Positions 46,716 to 54,780 are shown, numbered from the stretch's first letter. The stretch is DNA of 64,000 nt from Solibacillus cecembensis (GCF_001439635.1 NZ_LMBZ01000016.1:62001-126000), one strand, 5' to 3'. Made by a program: numbers and translations. The notes: a model not told the origin generated them from the letters alone.

Positions 46716-46739
46716 GTCCTTAAGAATGCTCTTAAGGAC
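46716..46739. repeat. Perfect hairpin after brxB without a T run
   Basis: GTCCTTAAGA (46716-46725) is the exact complement of TCTTAAGGAC (46730-46739), with loop ATGC. The lack of a T tract argues against a classic terminator; it may be an RNA stabilising stem or an operator. Confidence 0.5.
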
Positions 46740-46774
46740 ATGCACTTCCTAAATGATGGGGGAATCGCTCCGAT

Positions 46775-47731
46775 ATGAAAAAATTTTCAATCGGCTATCG
46801 TACATTAAAAACGGCGTTCGGTGCTGCTGTTGCGATCGCAATTGCCCAATATTTTGATTTGCAATTTTTTACGGCTGCGGGTATTTTAACAATCCTTTGC
46901 ATTCAGCCGACGAAGAAAAAGTCCGTTCGCGCAGTGTATACACGGATTATTGCGAGTTTGACAGGCATGCTTTATGCATTCATATTTTTCGAAACATTCG
47001 GTTATTCTCCGGTAGTATTAGGTGTTGTTTTACTGTTATTTATTCCGACAATTGTGTCGCTTGGTGTGGCGGAAGGTTTTGTTTCGAGTGCGGTTATTTT
47101 AATGCATCTCTTTTCAACAGCGAATTTTACGGTCGATTTGCTTGTCAATGAACTTTCTCTCATGGCCATTGGATTTGGAATGGGACTCATTGTCAATATG
47201 TATATGCCTGATATCGAACCAGAACTTAATTATTACCGTCTGAAAATTGAAACTATTTATAAAAAAATTCTGTTTGAAATCGCAGGTTATTTACGGAACG
47301 GTGATACGATGTGGGATGGTAAAGAGCTTATTGAAGCAGCAAACGTGTTAAATGCTGCAAAAGCGCTTGCATTTAAAGACGTAGAGAACCATTTAACGCG
47401 GAAGGAAAACTTTTATTATGTTTACTTCGACATGCGTGAAAAACAGCTTGAAATTATTGAGCGAGTGCTACCTAAAATTACAGCGCTCCCTGTCATGACC
47501 GTTCAAGCACCGTTAATCGCTACGTTTTTAGAGGAGTTAAGTGAAAATGTTCATTCAGGAAATACAGCGAGCCATTATCGTGAAAAATTAGAAATTGTGA
47601 AAGAGGAGTTTGCAAAAATGCCACTGCCGCAAGATCACGAAACCTTTTTAGCAATGGCTGCGATGTATCAATTCATTGAGGAAATGGACGAGTATTTAAT
47701 TATTAAGCAATCTTTCAAACCAAAGCACTAA
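46775..47731 (+). CDS. yqjA: Aromatic acid exporter family protein (YqjA-like)
   Basis: 318 aa. The N-terminal half holds about five or six membrane segments (residues 10-145: AFGAAVAIAIAQYF, LTGMLYAFIFFETFGY, VVLGVVLLLFIPTIVSLGV) of the ArAE_1 family. The C-terminal half is a cytoplasmic helical domain as in YqjA. The transported substrate is unknown. It follows brxB (yqiW) as yqjA does in B. subtilis. GGGGGAAT precedes ATG 46775. It converges with a tiny minus-strand gene at a shared hairpin. Confidence 0.85.
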   Translation: MKKFSIGYRTLKTAFGAAVAIAIAQYFDLQFFTAAGILTILCIQPTKKKSVRAVYTRIIASLTGMLYAFIFFETFGYSPVVLGVVLLLFIPTIVSLGVAEGFVSSAVILMHLFSTANFTVDLLVNELSLMAIGFGMGLIVNMYMPDIEPELNYYRLKIETIYKKILFEIAGYLRNGDTMWDGKELIEAANVLNAAKALAFKDVENHLTRKENFYYVYFDMREKQLEIIERVLPKITALPVMTVQAPLIATFLEELSENVHSGNTASHYREKLEIVKEEFAKMPLPQDHETFLAMAAMYQFIEEMDEYLIIKQSFKPKH

Positions 47732-47757
47732 AAAAATGGATGTATAAAACATCCATT
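47731..47757 (-). terminator. Hairpin terminator between yqjA and the Prli42-like gene
   Basis: AATGGATGT (47735-47743) pairs with ACATCCATT (47749-47757). On the minus strand it is followed by TTTTTAG, so it best terminates the Prli42-like transcript, and it may also serve yqjA. Confidence 0.72.
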
Positions 47758-47851
47758 ACATAATTGCGGCAACGCCCATTGCAACTGTTGAAATTAACAT
47801 AATAACAACCATTGAATAAACGACGATCTTTTGAAATTTTTTGTTACTCAT
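47756..47851 (-). CDS. Prli42-like stressosome-associated miniprotein, 31 aa
   Basis: Minus-strand frame MSNKKFQKIVVYSMVVIML plus a short hydrophobic remainder ending AAIM, 31 codons in all. The basic N-terminus followed by a single membrane helix is the layout of Prli42, the ~31-residue Firmicutes miniprotein that anchors the stressosome to the membrane in Listeria. The ribosome site AAGGAG lies nine bases before the ATG and a terminator hairpin sits exactly at the stop, so this is very likely a true gene. The family name is from memory of the length, the charge pattern and the VYxM motif. Confidence 0.72.
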   Translation of the reverse strand: MSNKKFQKIVVYSMVVIMLISTVAMGVAAIM

Positions 47852-47979
47852 ACTTTTTCGCTCCTTCGTTTGGACTAGTAATAGTGTAACAAATCTCAAG
47901 GAATTCTCAAGTACAATTAACTAGATTCAGCAGAAATCGCCTATTTTTATAAATGGGAGATGAATGCCAAAAGTGAAAT

Positions 47980-48112
47980 ATTATTCAATGGGGATTGTTC
48001 AAACCCCGCTGAATCAAGTTAAGCCCCGGCGGATGTCACAGATTTTTTAGGGGAGTTTTTCGAGCAAGCACGAAAAAAATCTGGACGCAATTACGCCGAG
48101 GCGTAATTGATG
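47980..48112 (+). repeat. Dispersed hairpin repeat, third good copy, upstream of mce
   Basis: From GCTGAATCAAGTTAAGCCCC (48008-48027) to the final GGCGTAATTGAT it follows the 37451 copy almost base for base. The left hairpin is degraded (TTATTCAATGGGGATTG...CCCCGCTGAAT). The CGAGCAAGCACG loop carries one change, and the CAATTACGCC/GGCGTAATTG stem is perfect. Confidence 0.83.
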
Positions 48113-48164
48113 TTGATTAAGTAAAAAATTCTCTATTTTCCTTTGACTCGGTTGAATCGGGGGA

Positions 48165-48216
48165 ACACAGGCTACGAGCACCGCGTCTTACGACAAAGAC
48201 AGAGTAGCCCTTGTGT
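48165..48216. repeat. Large hairpin 50 bp beyond the repeat
   Basis: ACACAGGCTAC (48165-48175) pairs with GTAGCC...TGTGT (48204-48216), with two unpaired bases; an inner GTCTT/AAGAC stem lies in the loop. It is not followed by a T run. The remaining sequence between prli42 and mce shows no gene. Confidence 0.45.
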
Positions 48217-48345
48217 ATCTGGAATTTTCGGAATTTTAAAATGGCTCGGAACATTTAGATAGGTTGCAATACTCATGAAATATGTATAGGCACTGCATAA
48301 ACGCAGACTTGCAAAATATTGAATTATTAAAGGAGAGTATCACGC

Positions 48346-48759
48346 GTGGAAAAAGTAGATCATATTGGTATTGCCGTTCGTAATATTGATGAACGGATTA
48401 CATATTATACAAATACGTTAGGTTTAAAACTATTAAAAGTAGAAGAAGTAGAATCGCAGCAAGTTAAAGTAGCTTTCATTGATGCTGGCAACGTGAAAAT
48501 CGAATTGCTTGAGCCAATGAGTGAAAAAAGTGCGATTCATAGCTTTTTAGAAAAGCGCGGCGAAGGGATTCACCATGTGGCATTTGGCGTAACAGGTATC
48601 CGCGAGCGCATGGCGGAGCTTCGTGAAAAAGGAGTTCGCTTACTTTCGGACGAGCCAGGACCAGGTGCTGGTGGCGCAGAAGTTGCGTTTTTACATCCAA
48701 AAGATTCTTACGGTGTGCTTTATGAATTATGCGATAAAAGTGGAAAAGGGGATAACTAA
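48346..48759 (+). CDS. mce: Methylmalonyl-CoA epimerase
   Basis: 137 aa. It interconverts (S)- and (R)-methylmalonyl-CoA, linking the carboxylase to the mutase. It belongs to the vicinal-oxygen-chelate superfamily, with two beta-alpha-beta-beta-beta modules. Metal ligands are expected in VDHIGIAVRNID (His5), EGIHHVAFGV and the C-terminal YGVLYELCD Glu. The start GTG 48346 has AAAGGAGAG upstream. It is followed two bases after its stop by mmdA, so the two form an operon separate from mutAB-meaB. Confidence 0.93.
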   Translation: MEKVDHIGIAVRNIDERITYYTNTLGLKLLKVEEVESQQVKVAFIDAGNVKIELLEPMSEKSAIHSFLEKRGEGIHHVAFGVTGIRERMAELREKGVRLLSDEPGPGAGGAEVAFLHPKDSYGVLYELCDKSGKGDN

Positions 48760-48761
48760 AA

Positions 48762-50321
48762 ATGACAATTACACTAGATATGTTTGATAAAATTAACGAA
48801 CTTTATGACCGCAAGCAAATTATTGAATTAGGTGGCGGTGATGCCCGCATCGAAAAGCAACACGAAAAAGGTAAAAAGACAGCGCGTGAACGTATTGCAT
48901 TGCTTTTAGATGAAGGCACATTTGTTGAAATTAATCCATTCATTACACACCGCACAGTAGATTTTGGTATGGAAAAATTAGAAGGACCTGGTGATGGTGT
49001 TGTTACAGGTTTCGGTAAAATTAACGGTCGTAACATCTATTTATTCGCACAAGATTTCACTGTATTTGGTGGAGCTCTTGGTGAAATGCACGCGAAAAAA
49101 ATTGCAACAGTAATGGATTTAGCTGCGAAAAACGGTACACCATTTATCGGCATTAACGATTCAGGCGGTGCGCGTATTCAAGAAGGCGTACTATCACTTG
49201 ATGGCTATGGACATATTTTCTACCGTAACTCGATTTATTCTGGTGTCATTCCACAAATTTCAGTAATCATGGGGCCATGTGCTGGTGGCGCGGTTTATTC
49301 TCCAGCGATCACAGACTTTATTTTAATGGTGGATAAAACGTCACAAATGTTCATTACAGGTCCAAAAGTAATCGAAACTGTAACAGGTGAGAAAATTTCA
49401 GCTGAAGGTTTAGGTGGTTCAAAAGTACACAATGCGGTATCGGGTAACGCTCACTTCCGCGCAGAAGATGAAGATGCAGCAATCGCTCAAATTCAGCAGT
49501 TACTGTCTTACTTACCACAAAACAATAAAGAAAAAGCACCGAAGCAACCGTATACTACAGGTGACGAGTACCGTTCTGAACTAGTAGATGTTGTGCCAAT
49601 TGACCAAACAAAATCTTATGATGTACGTAAAGTAGTAGAGCAGGTCGTGGATGAAGGCTCGTTCATGGAAGTTCAAAAAGAATTCGCGAAAAACATCGTA
49701 GTTGGTTTTGCACGCATCGCTGGTGAATCAGTTGGTCTAGTATGTAACCAACCGAAATTCTTAGCAGGTGGGTTAGATATCGATTCATCTGATAAATTAG
49801 CACGTTTTGTTCGTACTTGTGACGCATACAACGTACCGGTGATTACATTCGAAGACGTATCTGGTTTCTTCCCAGGTGTTAAACAAGAGCACGGTGGTAT
49901 TATACGTCACGGCGCGAAAATCCTTTATGCATATTCAGAAGCAACTGTGCCAAAAATTACAGTTATTTTACGTAAAGCATACGGCGGTGCATATGTGGCA
50001 TTAAACTCAAAATCAATTGGTGCAGACTTAGTGTTTGCATGGCCAAACGCAGAAATCGCAGTAATGGGTGCAGCAGGTGCAGCAAACATTATCCATGCAG
50101 GTGAAATCGCAAAATCGGCAGATCCAGAAGCAACACGTGCTGCGAAAATTGAAGAATACAAAGAAAAATTCGCAAACCCATACGTAGCAGCTTCACGCGG
50201 TATGGTAGATGACGTAATCGACCCACGCGAAACACGTATTAAATTAATTCAAGCATTAGATATGCTTTCTACAAAACAGGAAGATCGTCCGTATAAAAAA
50301 CACGGAAATATTCCACTATAA
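48762..50321 (+). CDS. mmdA: Acyl-CoA (propionyl/methylmalonyl-CoA) carboxyltransferase subunit
   Basis: 519 aa, a full-length carboxyltransferase of the PccB/MmdA family. The N- and C-terminal crotonase-like halves carry the oxyanion-hole Gly motifs GPCAGGAVYSPAITDF and AYGGAYVALNSKSIGAD, and the central PKFLAGGLDIDSSDKLARF is diagnostic. It moves CO2 between biotin and propionyl-CoA/methylmalonyl-CoA. No biotin carboxylase or carrier gene adjoins it, so it must borrow these from elsewhere (perhaps acc genes) or act in a decarboxylase-type complex; the sequence does not decide. A clear terminator follows. Confidence 0.9.
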   Translation: MTITLDMFDKINELYDRKQIIELGGGDARIEKQHEKGKKTARERIALLLDEGTFVEINPFITHRTVDFGMEKLEGPGDGVVTGFGKINGRNIYLFAQDFTVFGGALGEMHAKKIATVMDLAAKNGTPFIGINDSGGARIQEGVLSLDGYGHIFYRNSIYSGVIPQISVIMGPCAGGAVYSPAITDFILMVDKTSQMFITGPKVIETVTGEKISAEGLGGSKVHNAVSGNAHFRAEDEDAAIAQIQQLLSYLPQNNKEKAPKQPYTTGDEYRSELVDVVPIDQTKSYDVRKVVEQVVDEGSFMEVQKEFAKNIVVGFARIAGESVGLVCNQPKFLAGGLDIDSSDKLARFVRTCDAYNVPVITFEDVSGFFPGVKQEHGGIIRHGAKILYAYSEATVPKITVILRKAYGGAYVALNSKSIGADLVFAWPNAEIAVMGAAGAANIIHAGEIAKSADPEATRAAKIEEYKEKFANPYVAASRGMVDDVIDPRETRIKLIQALDMLSTKQEDRPYKKHGNIPL

Positions 50322-50374
50322 TTTCCATTTAAAAGATACAGCTTGAGAGAATAGCTGAATAGATTATTAGAGAA

Positions 50375-50413
50375 GGGCAGAGACGTTGGTTGAACAGCGT
50401 TTCTGCTCTTTTT
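50375..50413 (+). terminator. Intrinsic terminator after mmdA
   Basis: GGGCAGAGACG (50375-50385) pairs, with two G-U pairs, with CGTTTCTGCTC (50398-50408), followed by TTTTT. Confidence 0.88.
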
Positions 50414-51209
50414 AAGTGATTTGGTTGGTATGGGTAGGGGAGATTAGCAATTGATAACTGTATAGAACAAATGCTTATTTATTCTGTCAAAACCAAATTG
50501 TACATCTATTGAAATATTAAGAAAGAACCCCTATAAAGGTGTCCCATTCATTAGACTTTACAACTTAAAGAAATATAGATGATTTTATGCAAAGTGAAAA
50601 ACAAACGAAACAAGTGAAAATATGGCTACATCAACCGTTTGCGCCACTTGTATAAAAAAACGTATAAACAATGTTCATAAAAATAGCCGCGAACGTTGAT
50701 TTAACAACATTCGTGGCTTTGACATGTGTCCCCAAACTTATCTTTGGGAACTTTTTTTCGTATAGATTTGTATTGAATAAATATCATTTTAAAAATGAAA
50801 ACCCTAACTTAGTAATATTGTATAAGATAAAAATTAATATTAATGTTCTAGCTATTACATAACCATCTATAGCTGATTCATATCCATATGGAATTAAGAA
50901 TTTAGGGTTGCTGAAAATAATTATAGAAATAATAAGAATCAAAGAAAGTATCAATTAGCCTAATTTTTTATTATTGTTCATGAGCCCCACCCTAAAATTT
51001 ATTATGTATTAAGTAAATCTAATAATTAAAATCTTTAGATAATCACAACAAATCGTGAGTTTAAAAACGTAGGAAATAACAAAAGTTAACAAATTATGAT
51101 TTGTGAACATCATCATTTAAAGAAATTGAGTAAAAGTTTTTTTGAAAAAATGAACTATTTATAATACTAAATTGTTACTTGTGTAGAAATCGGAAAAGGA
51201 GGTGGGATT
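50414..51209. other. Gene-poor gap with two hairpins
   Basis: No supported gene is seen in this ~800 bp. A long imperfect hairpin at 50685-50718 (AGCCGCGAACGTTG against CAACATTCGTGGCT) stands 10 bp before a terminator-like stem, CCCAAA/TTTGGG with CTTTTTTT (50729-50758). A 22-codon frame at 50587 (MQSEKQTKQVKIWLHQP) may be a gene remnant. The remaining AT-rich part probably holds the sigma gene's promoter. Confidence 0.45.
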
Positions 51210-51746
51210 GTGGAACAAATTAGCGATGCAAGGGTCTTGTTTCAAACATATTATAAGGACGTCTTCAGAGCTTGCTATTACATGCTTCAAAATAAATACG
51301 ATGCAGAGGACCTTTGTCAGGATGTATTTGCAAAAGCTTTGAGTGAAGATTTCCAATCTGTACAAAATCAAAAATCTTGGTTACTTAGTATTTCTATGAA
51401 TATGTCTCGCAATTATTTAAAGAAAATGAACAGACTGCTATTAAAAGGGAATTTTGATTTCCTATCATTGATACGAGTTGACAATACCCAAAATATTGAG
51501 CGAACAATACAGCTCAATGAAAATAAAAGTGAGTTAGTCGACTTAATGAACAAACTGCCTGTTCGCATACGGAAGGTAATGGTATTGAAATATGTGCATG
51601 ATTGTAAAGATAGAGAAATCGCTGAAATTCTAAAAATCCCCGAAGGGACGGTTAAATCGAGGCTTTTTAAAGGTAAAAAATTAACGAAAAATTTTATCCA
51701 AGAAAATGATAATTTGTTATTTGAATGGAGGGATCATCGTGAGTAA
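51210..51746 (+). CDS. ECF-type RNA polymerase sigma factor
   Basis: 178 aa. Region 2 (ARVLFQTYYKDVFRACYYML, then NKYDAEDLCQDVFAKAL) and region 4 (LPVRIRKVMVLKYVHDCKDREIAEILKIPEGTVKSRLFKGK in pieces) are complete, and region 3 is absent, so it is group IV (ECF). GTG 51210 is the start, with GGAGGTGGG upstream. It overlaps the next gene, a membrane protein, by 8 nt. That is the usual sigma/anti-sigma layout. The signal and regulon are unknown. Confidence 0.92.
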   Translation: MEQISDARVLFQTYYKDVFRACYYMLQNKYDAEDLCQDVFAKALSEDFQSVQNQKSWLLSISMNMSRNYLKKMNRLLLKGNFDFLSLIRVDNTQNIERTIQLNENKSELVDLMNKLPVRIRKVMVLKYVHDCKDREIAEILKIPEGTVKSRLFKGKKLTKNFIQENDNLLFEWRDHRE

Positions 51747-53349
51747 TATGGACGATTTAATAAAAGAAAAAGTGAAGTTCGATCAAGTAGATTATCCTAA
51801 TGAGCATGAAATGTGGATTAAAATCATCCGTAAACAACAAAATCATAATTATAAAACAAAAAAACATAGCTACAAACCAAAAGTTATATTAACCGCCATT
51901 ATGTTCACAATTGTTTTATCAGCCACACCTGTATTTGCTAAATATACAACAGAAATCTTGGACTGGATGCGAAATATGAATAGAACAGGCGTTATTACTT
52001 CTTTAGAACATGGCTTTGGACAGGAAGTCAATAAAGCTGTAGAAAACGAAGCTGGTGTACTAAATATTCATAATGTAATTTCAGATCAAAATGGTACTAC
52101 TATTAACTTTAGCTTAGATATTGATCATGATTACCCAATCAATGCAGCAGGTTTCGAACAAGCATTACTCAAAATAAATGACGGAAAAGAAATAAAGATG
52201 GAGGCTAACGCAGTATATAATCAGGAAACGGATCAATTAGTAGGGATTCTACATACAGATGAGGGAATCCCGCACAACAGCAATGTTACACTTCAACTTA
52301 GAGGTGTAACGGAGACGCAGTGGAAAAGTGTAGAGTTAAAAGATGTGGTTCAATCCAACACGTACCCTGAAAAGGTTACTATTAATCAAGATGGAATATC
52401 ACATATAGAATTCACTTCAAATGGATATCAAAACGGGCAATATACATTGGATTATCTTATCAATCTGGAAGAGTCCAATAACATAGAACACGCATATTTA
52501 TCTTATAAAATTCAAGAAGAAAATATTGCGAGCTTTGGCATTACTCATAAACGTCCACAACCAAATGTCATTAAACGTAGTGATTCACTAGAGATACAAA
52601 AAGAAGTGGTAGAAAAATTAGGGGTATTTTTAAGTTATTCTGATACAGTAAGTTATAAACCAGATACGTGGAGCCTGGATTTCCAATACAATCAGGATCT
52701 TGCTAAAAAATCTACATTTGTTATGGATATAGATGAAAAAATTGAGATAGGCTCTGTGCAACTTCAATTTAACGAGCTTGTTATTACACCGAGTGAGATG
52801 AAGCTTTATTTTGATCGAAAATATATAGATTCTAATTCTAATGTAGTTCATTTCAACTATCGTCAGTTTAAATTACGAATTGGTGAGCAGGAATTATTGG
52901 GAAATTATTTTAATGATTATATTTCTTTTGAAACACAGGGGCTGATAAAGGATATTACGAATAAAGAAATTTCTCTTACTTTAAATGATGCGAAGGTTTC
53001 TTATGAAGCTGAAAAGCAAGACAAAGTAGAGCTAACAAATATTTCTGATGTGCCAAAGACTATAAAAACAGAATTAAACGGGTATCCAATTGATATTACC
53101 TACTATAAGAAAGGTAATGATTTAATTGTTGAATCAGAAAGTAAGAACGAGCAATTTGGTGGTATCACACAAAATGTTATTTATCAGAATGGCAAAAGAA
53201 TCTTTGCTGAAACTCGTTCTAATGATGGAGTGTTTAGAACACACAAACAAGTAGAAATATTTAAAAATATAAAGGAAAAAGATATTACATTAAACTTCTT
53301 CCTTTATACTGTCAATGAAGACCGAGCTAAAACTATTGTTTTACAGTAA
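51739..53349 (+). CDS. DUF4179 membrane protein, probable anti-sigma factor
   Basis: 536 aa. It has a cytoplasmic N-terminus of ~50 residues (MDDLIKEKVKFDQVDYPNEH), one membrane helix (about 54-75, VILTAIMFTIVLSATPVFA), and a ~460-residue extracytoplasmic region. The first part of this is the DUF4179 domain; the rest is made of beta-rich domains with several YxDK-like turns. The geometry and overlap with the sigma gene indicate that it holds the ECF sigma factor at the membrane. GTG 51739 is set by GGAGGG seven bases earlier. It has no zinc-finger (HxxxCxxC) motif, so sigma binding would differ from ZAS proteins. Confidence 0.85.
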   Translation: MSNMDDLIKEKVKFDQVDYPNEHEMWIKIIRKQQNHNYKTKKHSYKPKVILTAIMFTIVLSATPVFAKYTTEILDWMRNMNRTGVITSLEHGFGQEVNKAVENEAGVLNIHNVISDQNGTTINFSLDIDHDYPINAAGFEQALLKINDGKEIKMEANAVYNQETDQLVGILHTDEGIPHNSNVTLQLRGVTETQWKSVELKDVVQSNTYPEKVTINQDGISHIEFTSNGYQNGQYTLDYLINLEESNNIEHAYLSYKIQEENIASFGITHKRPQPNVIKRSDSLEIQKEVVEKLGVFLSYSDTVSYKPDTWSLDFQYNQDLAKKSTFVMDIDEKIEIGSVQLQFNELVITPSEMKLYFDRKYIDSNSNVVHFNYRQFKLRIGEQELLGNYFNDYISFETQGLIKDITNKEISLTLNDAKVSYEAEKQDKVELTNISDVPKTIKTELNGYPIDITYYKKGNDLIVESESKNEQFGGITQNVIYQNGKRIFAETRSNDGVFRTHKQVEIFKNIKEKDITLNFFLYTVNEDRAKTIVLQ

Positions 53350-53362
53350 ATCGTTTGCAGTG

Positions 53363-53385
53363 TTGCTTCTCTCAGCAAGTTTTTT
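53363..53385 (+). terminator. Weak terminator after the DUF4179 gene
   Basis: TTGCT/AGCAA (53363-53367 / 53374-53378), then GTTTTTT. The stem is only 5 bp. Confidence 0.4.
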
Positions 53386-53547
53386 ATGTAACGTAAGTGA
53401 AACGGTAGTTACAAGTCTTTTCATAACAGTACACGACTGATTGATGTTTTATGGCAGATTAGCGAGACTGTGAAGAACTGTACGTCTACTAAAGGGACGC
53501 TAATTTAAGTCATATGATAATAAAAGGATGATTTAATTGAGTATAGT

Positions 53548-53582
53548 AAAAGCGTGTTTTGATTAATTCAAAATACGCTTTT
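53548..53582. terminator. Bidirectional terminator-like hairpin
   Basis: AAAAGCGTGTTTTGA (53548-53562) pairs with TCAAAATACGCTTTT (53568-53582) with a single mismatch. T and A runs on both sides allow termination in either direction; it probably ends the fragment that reads in from the right. Confidence 0.7.
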
Positions 53583-53615
53583 CTATTTCCTTGGTTGTTT
53601 TCGAAAAGAATGGTG

Positions 53616-53771
53616 CTATTCAACACTTAACGCATCTAAACGAGCGATTTTTGTTCGCTCTGCTTGTGTAAGTGTATCGAAAGCTTCGCCTGCAAAAAGC
53701 TTTCCGCGACCGCTAAATACATCTACATCTAATTGAGGAATATCCTCTTTGAATAAATCTAGCGCTAAAAT
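53616..53771 (-). pseudogene. C-terminal fragment of an unknown gene
   Basis: On the minus strand a 51-codon frame without a start reads ILALDLFKEDIPQLDVDVFS, GRGKLFAGEAFDTLTQAERT and KIARLDALSVE before TAG. Its composition is clearly protein-like and a terminator hairpin lies right downstream, but the frame is cut by a stop upstream and no continuation is seen. It is the tail of a deleted gene; the family is not recognised. Confidence 0.5.
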
Positions 53772-53865
53772 TCACTGGAGAAAAGCTACCAAACCGTCGT
53801 TGGGTAATCATTCATTCTTTAAATTTATAAACCCACATTTTTCTGACATGACCCTATCATTAATA

Positions 53866-54480
53866 CTAATTTTGTGTGGCGTCTATGGCTATGTAAGTAT
53901 TGCTATAAAAAAGCATATGGATTTGCTTTATATCCCATAGTTTCTTAAATTCATTTATCGGAACTTTGCGATTATAGTTTCCGTGATCAACTTCACAATT
54001 CCCCAAATGCTTTAATGATTCTGAAAGATAAATATACTCCTTGTCATAGCCTACAACAGGGACGAAATGCAAATTATTGCGATCGTTATGTACTTTAATA
54101 AAAACAATTACGGGAGTTCCTTTACTAACTTCGTACTTTAATGTATTTATATTTCCTTTAAAATAGTTTGTTTTAAAGCCCTTATTTTTAAACACTGTAC
54201 GGATTCCCTTTGGATATACATTGCCTGACTTCGTTTTACTAGGGAAATGCGTATATAACGCTTCACCCTCAGCGTCTAATCCAAAATGGCGCAACACATA
54301 CGCTGTCGAAAATGCTGCACATTCCGTATTGGTTTGAAAATCTATTCGGTTGTTTTCTTGAATAACATAGTTAGCTGGATAATTTCTTTTTCGTAAAACA
54401 GGTATGGGTAATGTCATTAAATATGCATTAATGATAGTTGATATAATAATCCATAATAAAACGGTTCTCATGATAAACAT
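53866..54480 (-). CDS. C39-like membrane-anchored cysteine peptidase
   Basis: 204 aa on the minus strand. An N-terminal membrane helix (residues 4-24) is followed by a papain-fold domain of the peptidase C39-like type. The likely Cys nucleophile is Cys54 in QTNTECAAFSTAYVLRHFG, the His is in NNLHFVPVVGYDKEYIYLSE, and a late Asp/Asn follows. Such proteins are related to bacteriocin leader peptidases but without the ABC exporter; the substrate is unknown. AGGAG is seven bases before ATG 54480. It lies one base after a 54-aa membrane protein gene, so the two are co-transcribed. Confidence 0.82.
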   Translation of the reverse strand: MFIMRTVLLWIIISTIINAYLMTLPIPVLRKRNYPANYVIQENNRIDFQTNTECAAFSTAYVLRHFGLDAEGEALYTHFPSKTKSGNVYPKGIRTVFKNKGFKTNYFKGNINTLKYEVSKGTPVIVFIKVHNDRNNLHFVPVVGYDKEYIYLSESLKHLGNCEVDHGNYNRKVPINEFKKLWDIKQIHMLFYSNTYIAIDATQN

Positions 54481-54481
54481 G

Positions 54482-54646
54482 CTAATTCTCCTGCCTTTTT
54501 TCAACAAATAACAGAATTAATGTTGCTAATGGCCCTAACACTAGAGATAGTAAAAACCAATTTAAGCCTGTTCTATTCTTCCCTTGCGCAAGTGCAGCAT
54601 TTATCAAGGCTAATGTACCCCAACCTACAAAATATTGGTTATCCAT
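54482..54646 (-). CDS. Small two-helix membrane protein, 54 aa
   Basis: Begins MDNQYFVGWGTLALINAAL and contains QGKNRTGLNWFLLSLVLGP, with membrane segments at about residues 7-20 and 30-49. The GWGTLALINAxLAQGKNR pattern recurs in short unannotated Firmicutes proteins. AAAGGAGGGC precedes ATG 54646. It directly precedes the C39-like peptidase gene and may be a partner or simply co-expressed. Function unknown. Confidence 0.75.
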   Translation of the reverse strand: MDNQYFVGWGTLALINAALAQGKNRTGLNWFLLSLVLGPLATLILLFVEKRQEN

Positions 54647-54743
54647 CTTATGCCCTCCTTTGCATTTAAACAAATAAAAGTTGCTAATCAGTCATATAGC
54701 TTAGAATTTTTTATAACTTAGTTTTATTTATGTATATGTTATA

Positions 54744-54780
54744 AATCCTTGTTGAACGAAAGCACCGTTCAACAAGGATT
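54744..54780. terminator. Strong 15-bp hairpin at the end of the DUF3885 gene
   Basis: AATCCTTGTTGAACG (54744-54758) and CGTTCAACAAGGATT (54766-54780) pair perfectly with a 7-nt loop. The hairpin touches the stop codon of the minus-strand gene. The T tract on the minus strand is weak (TATAACAT), so termination may be partly Rho-dependent or the stem may protect RNA. Confidence 0.6.

Noticed and set aside
50671..50862. 63-codon plus-strand frame
   Set aside because: It runs through the hairpin and terminator-like stem at 50685-50758 and has no ribosome site.
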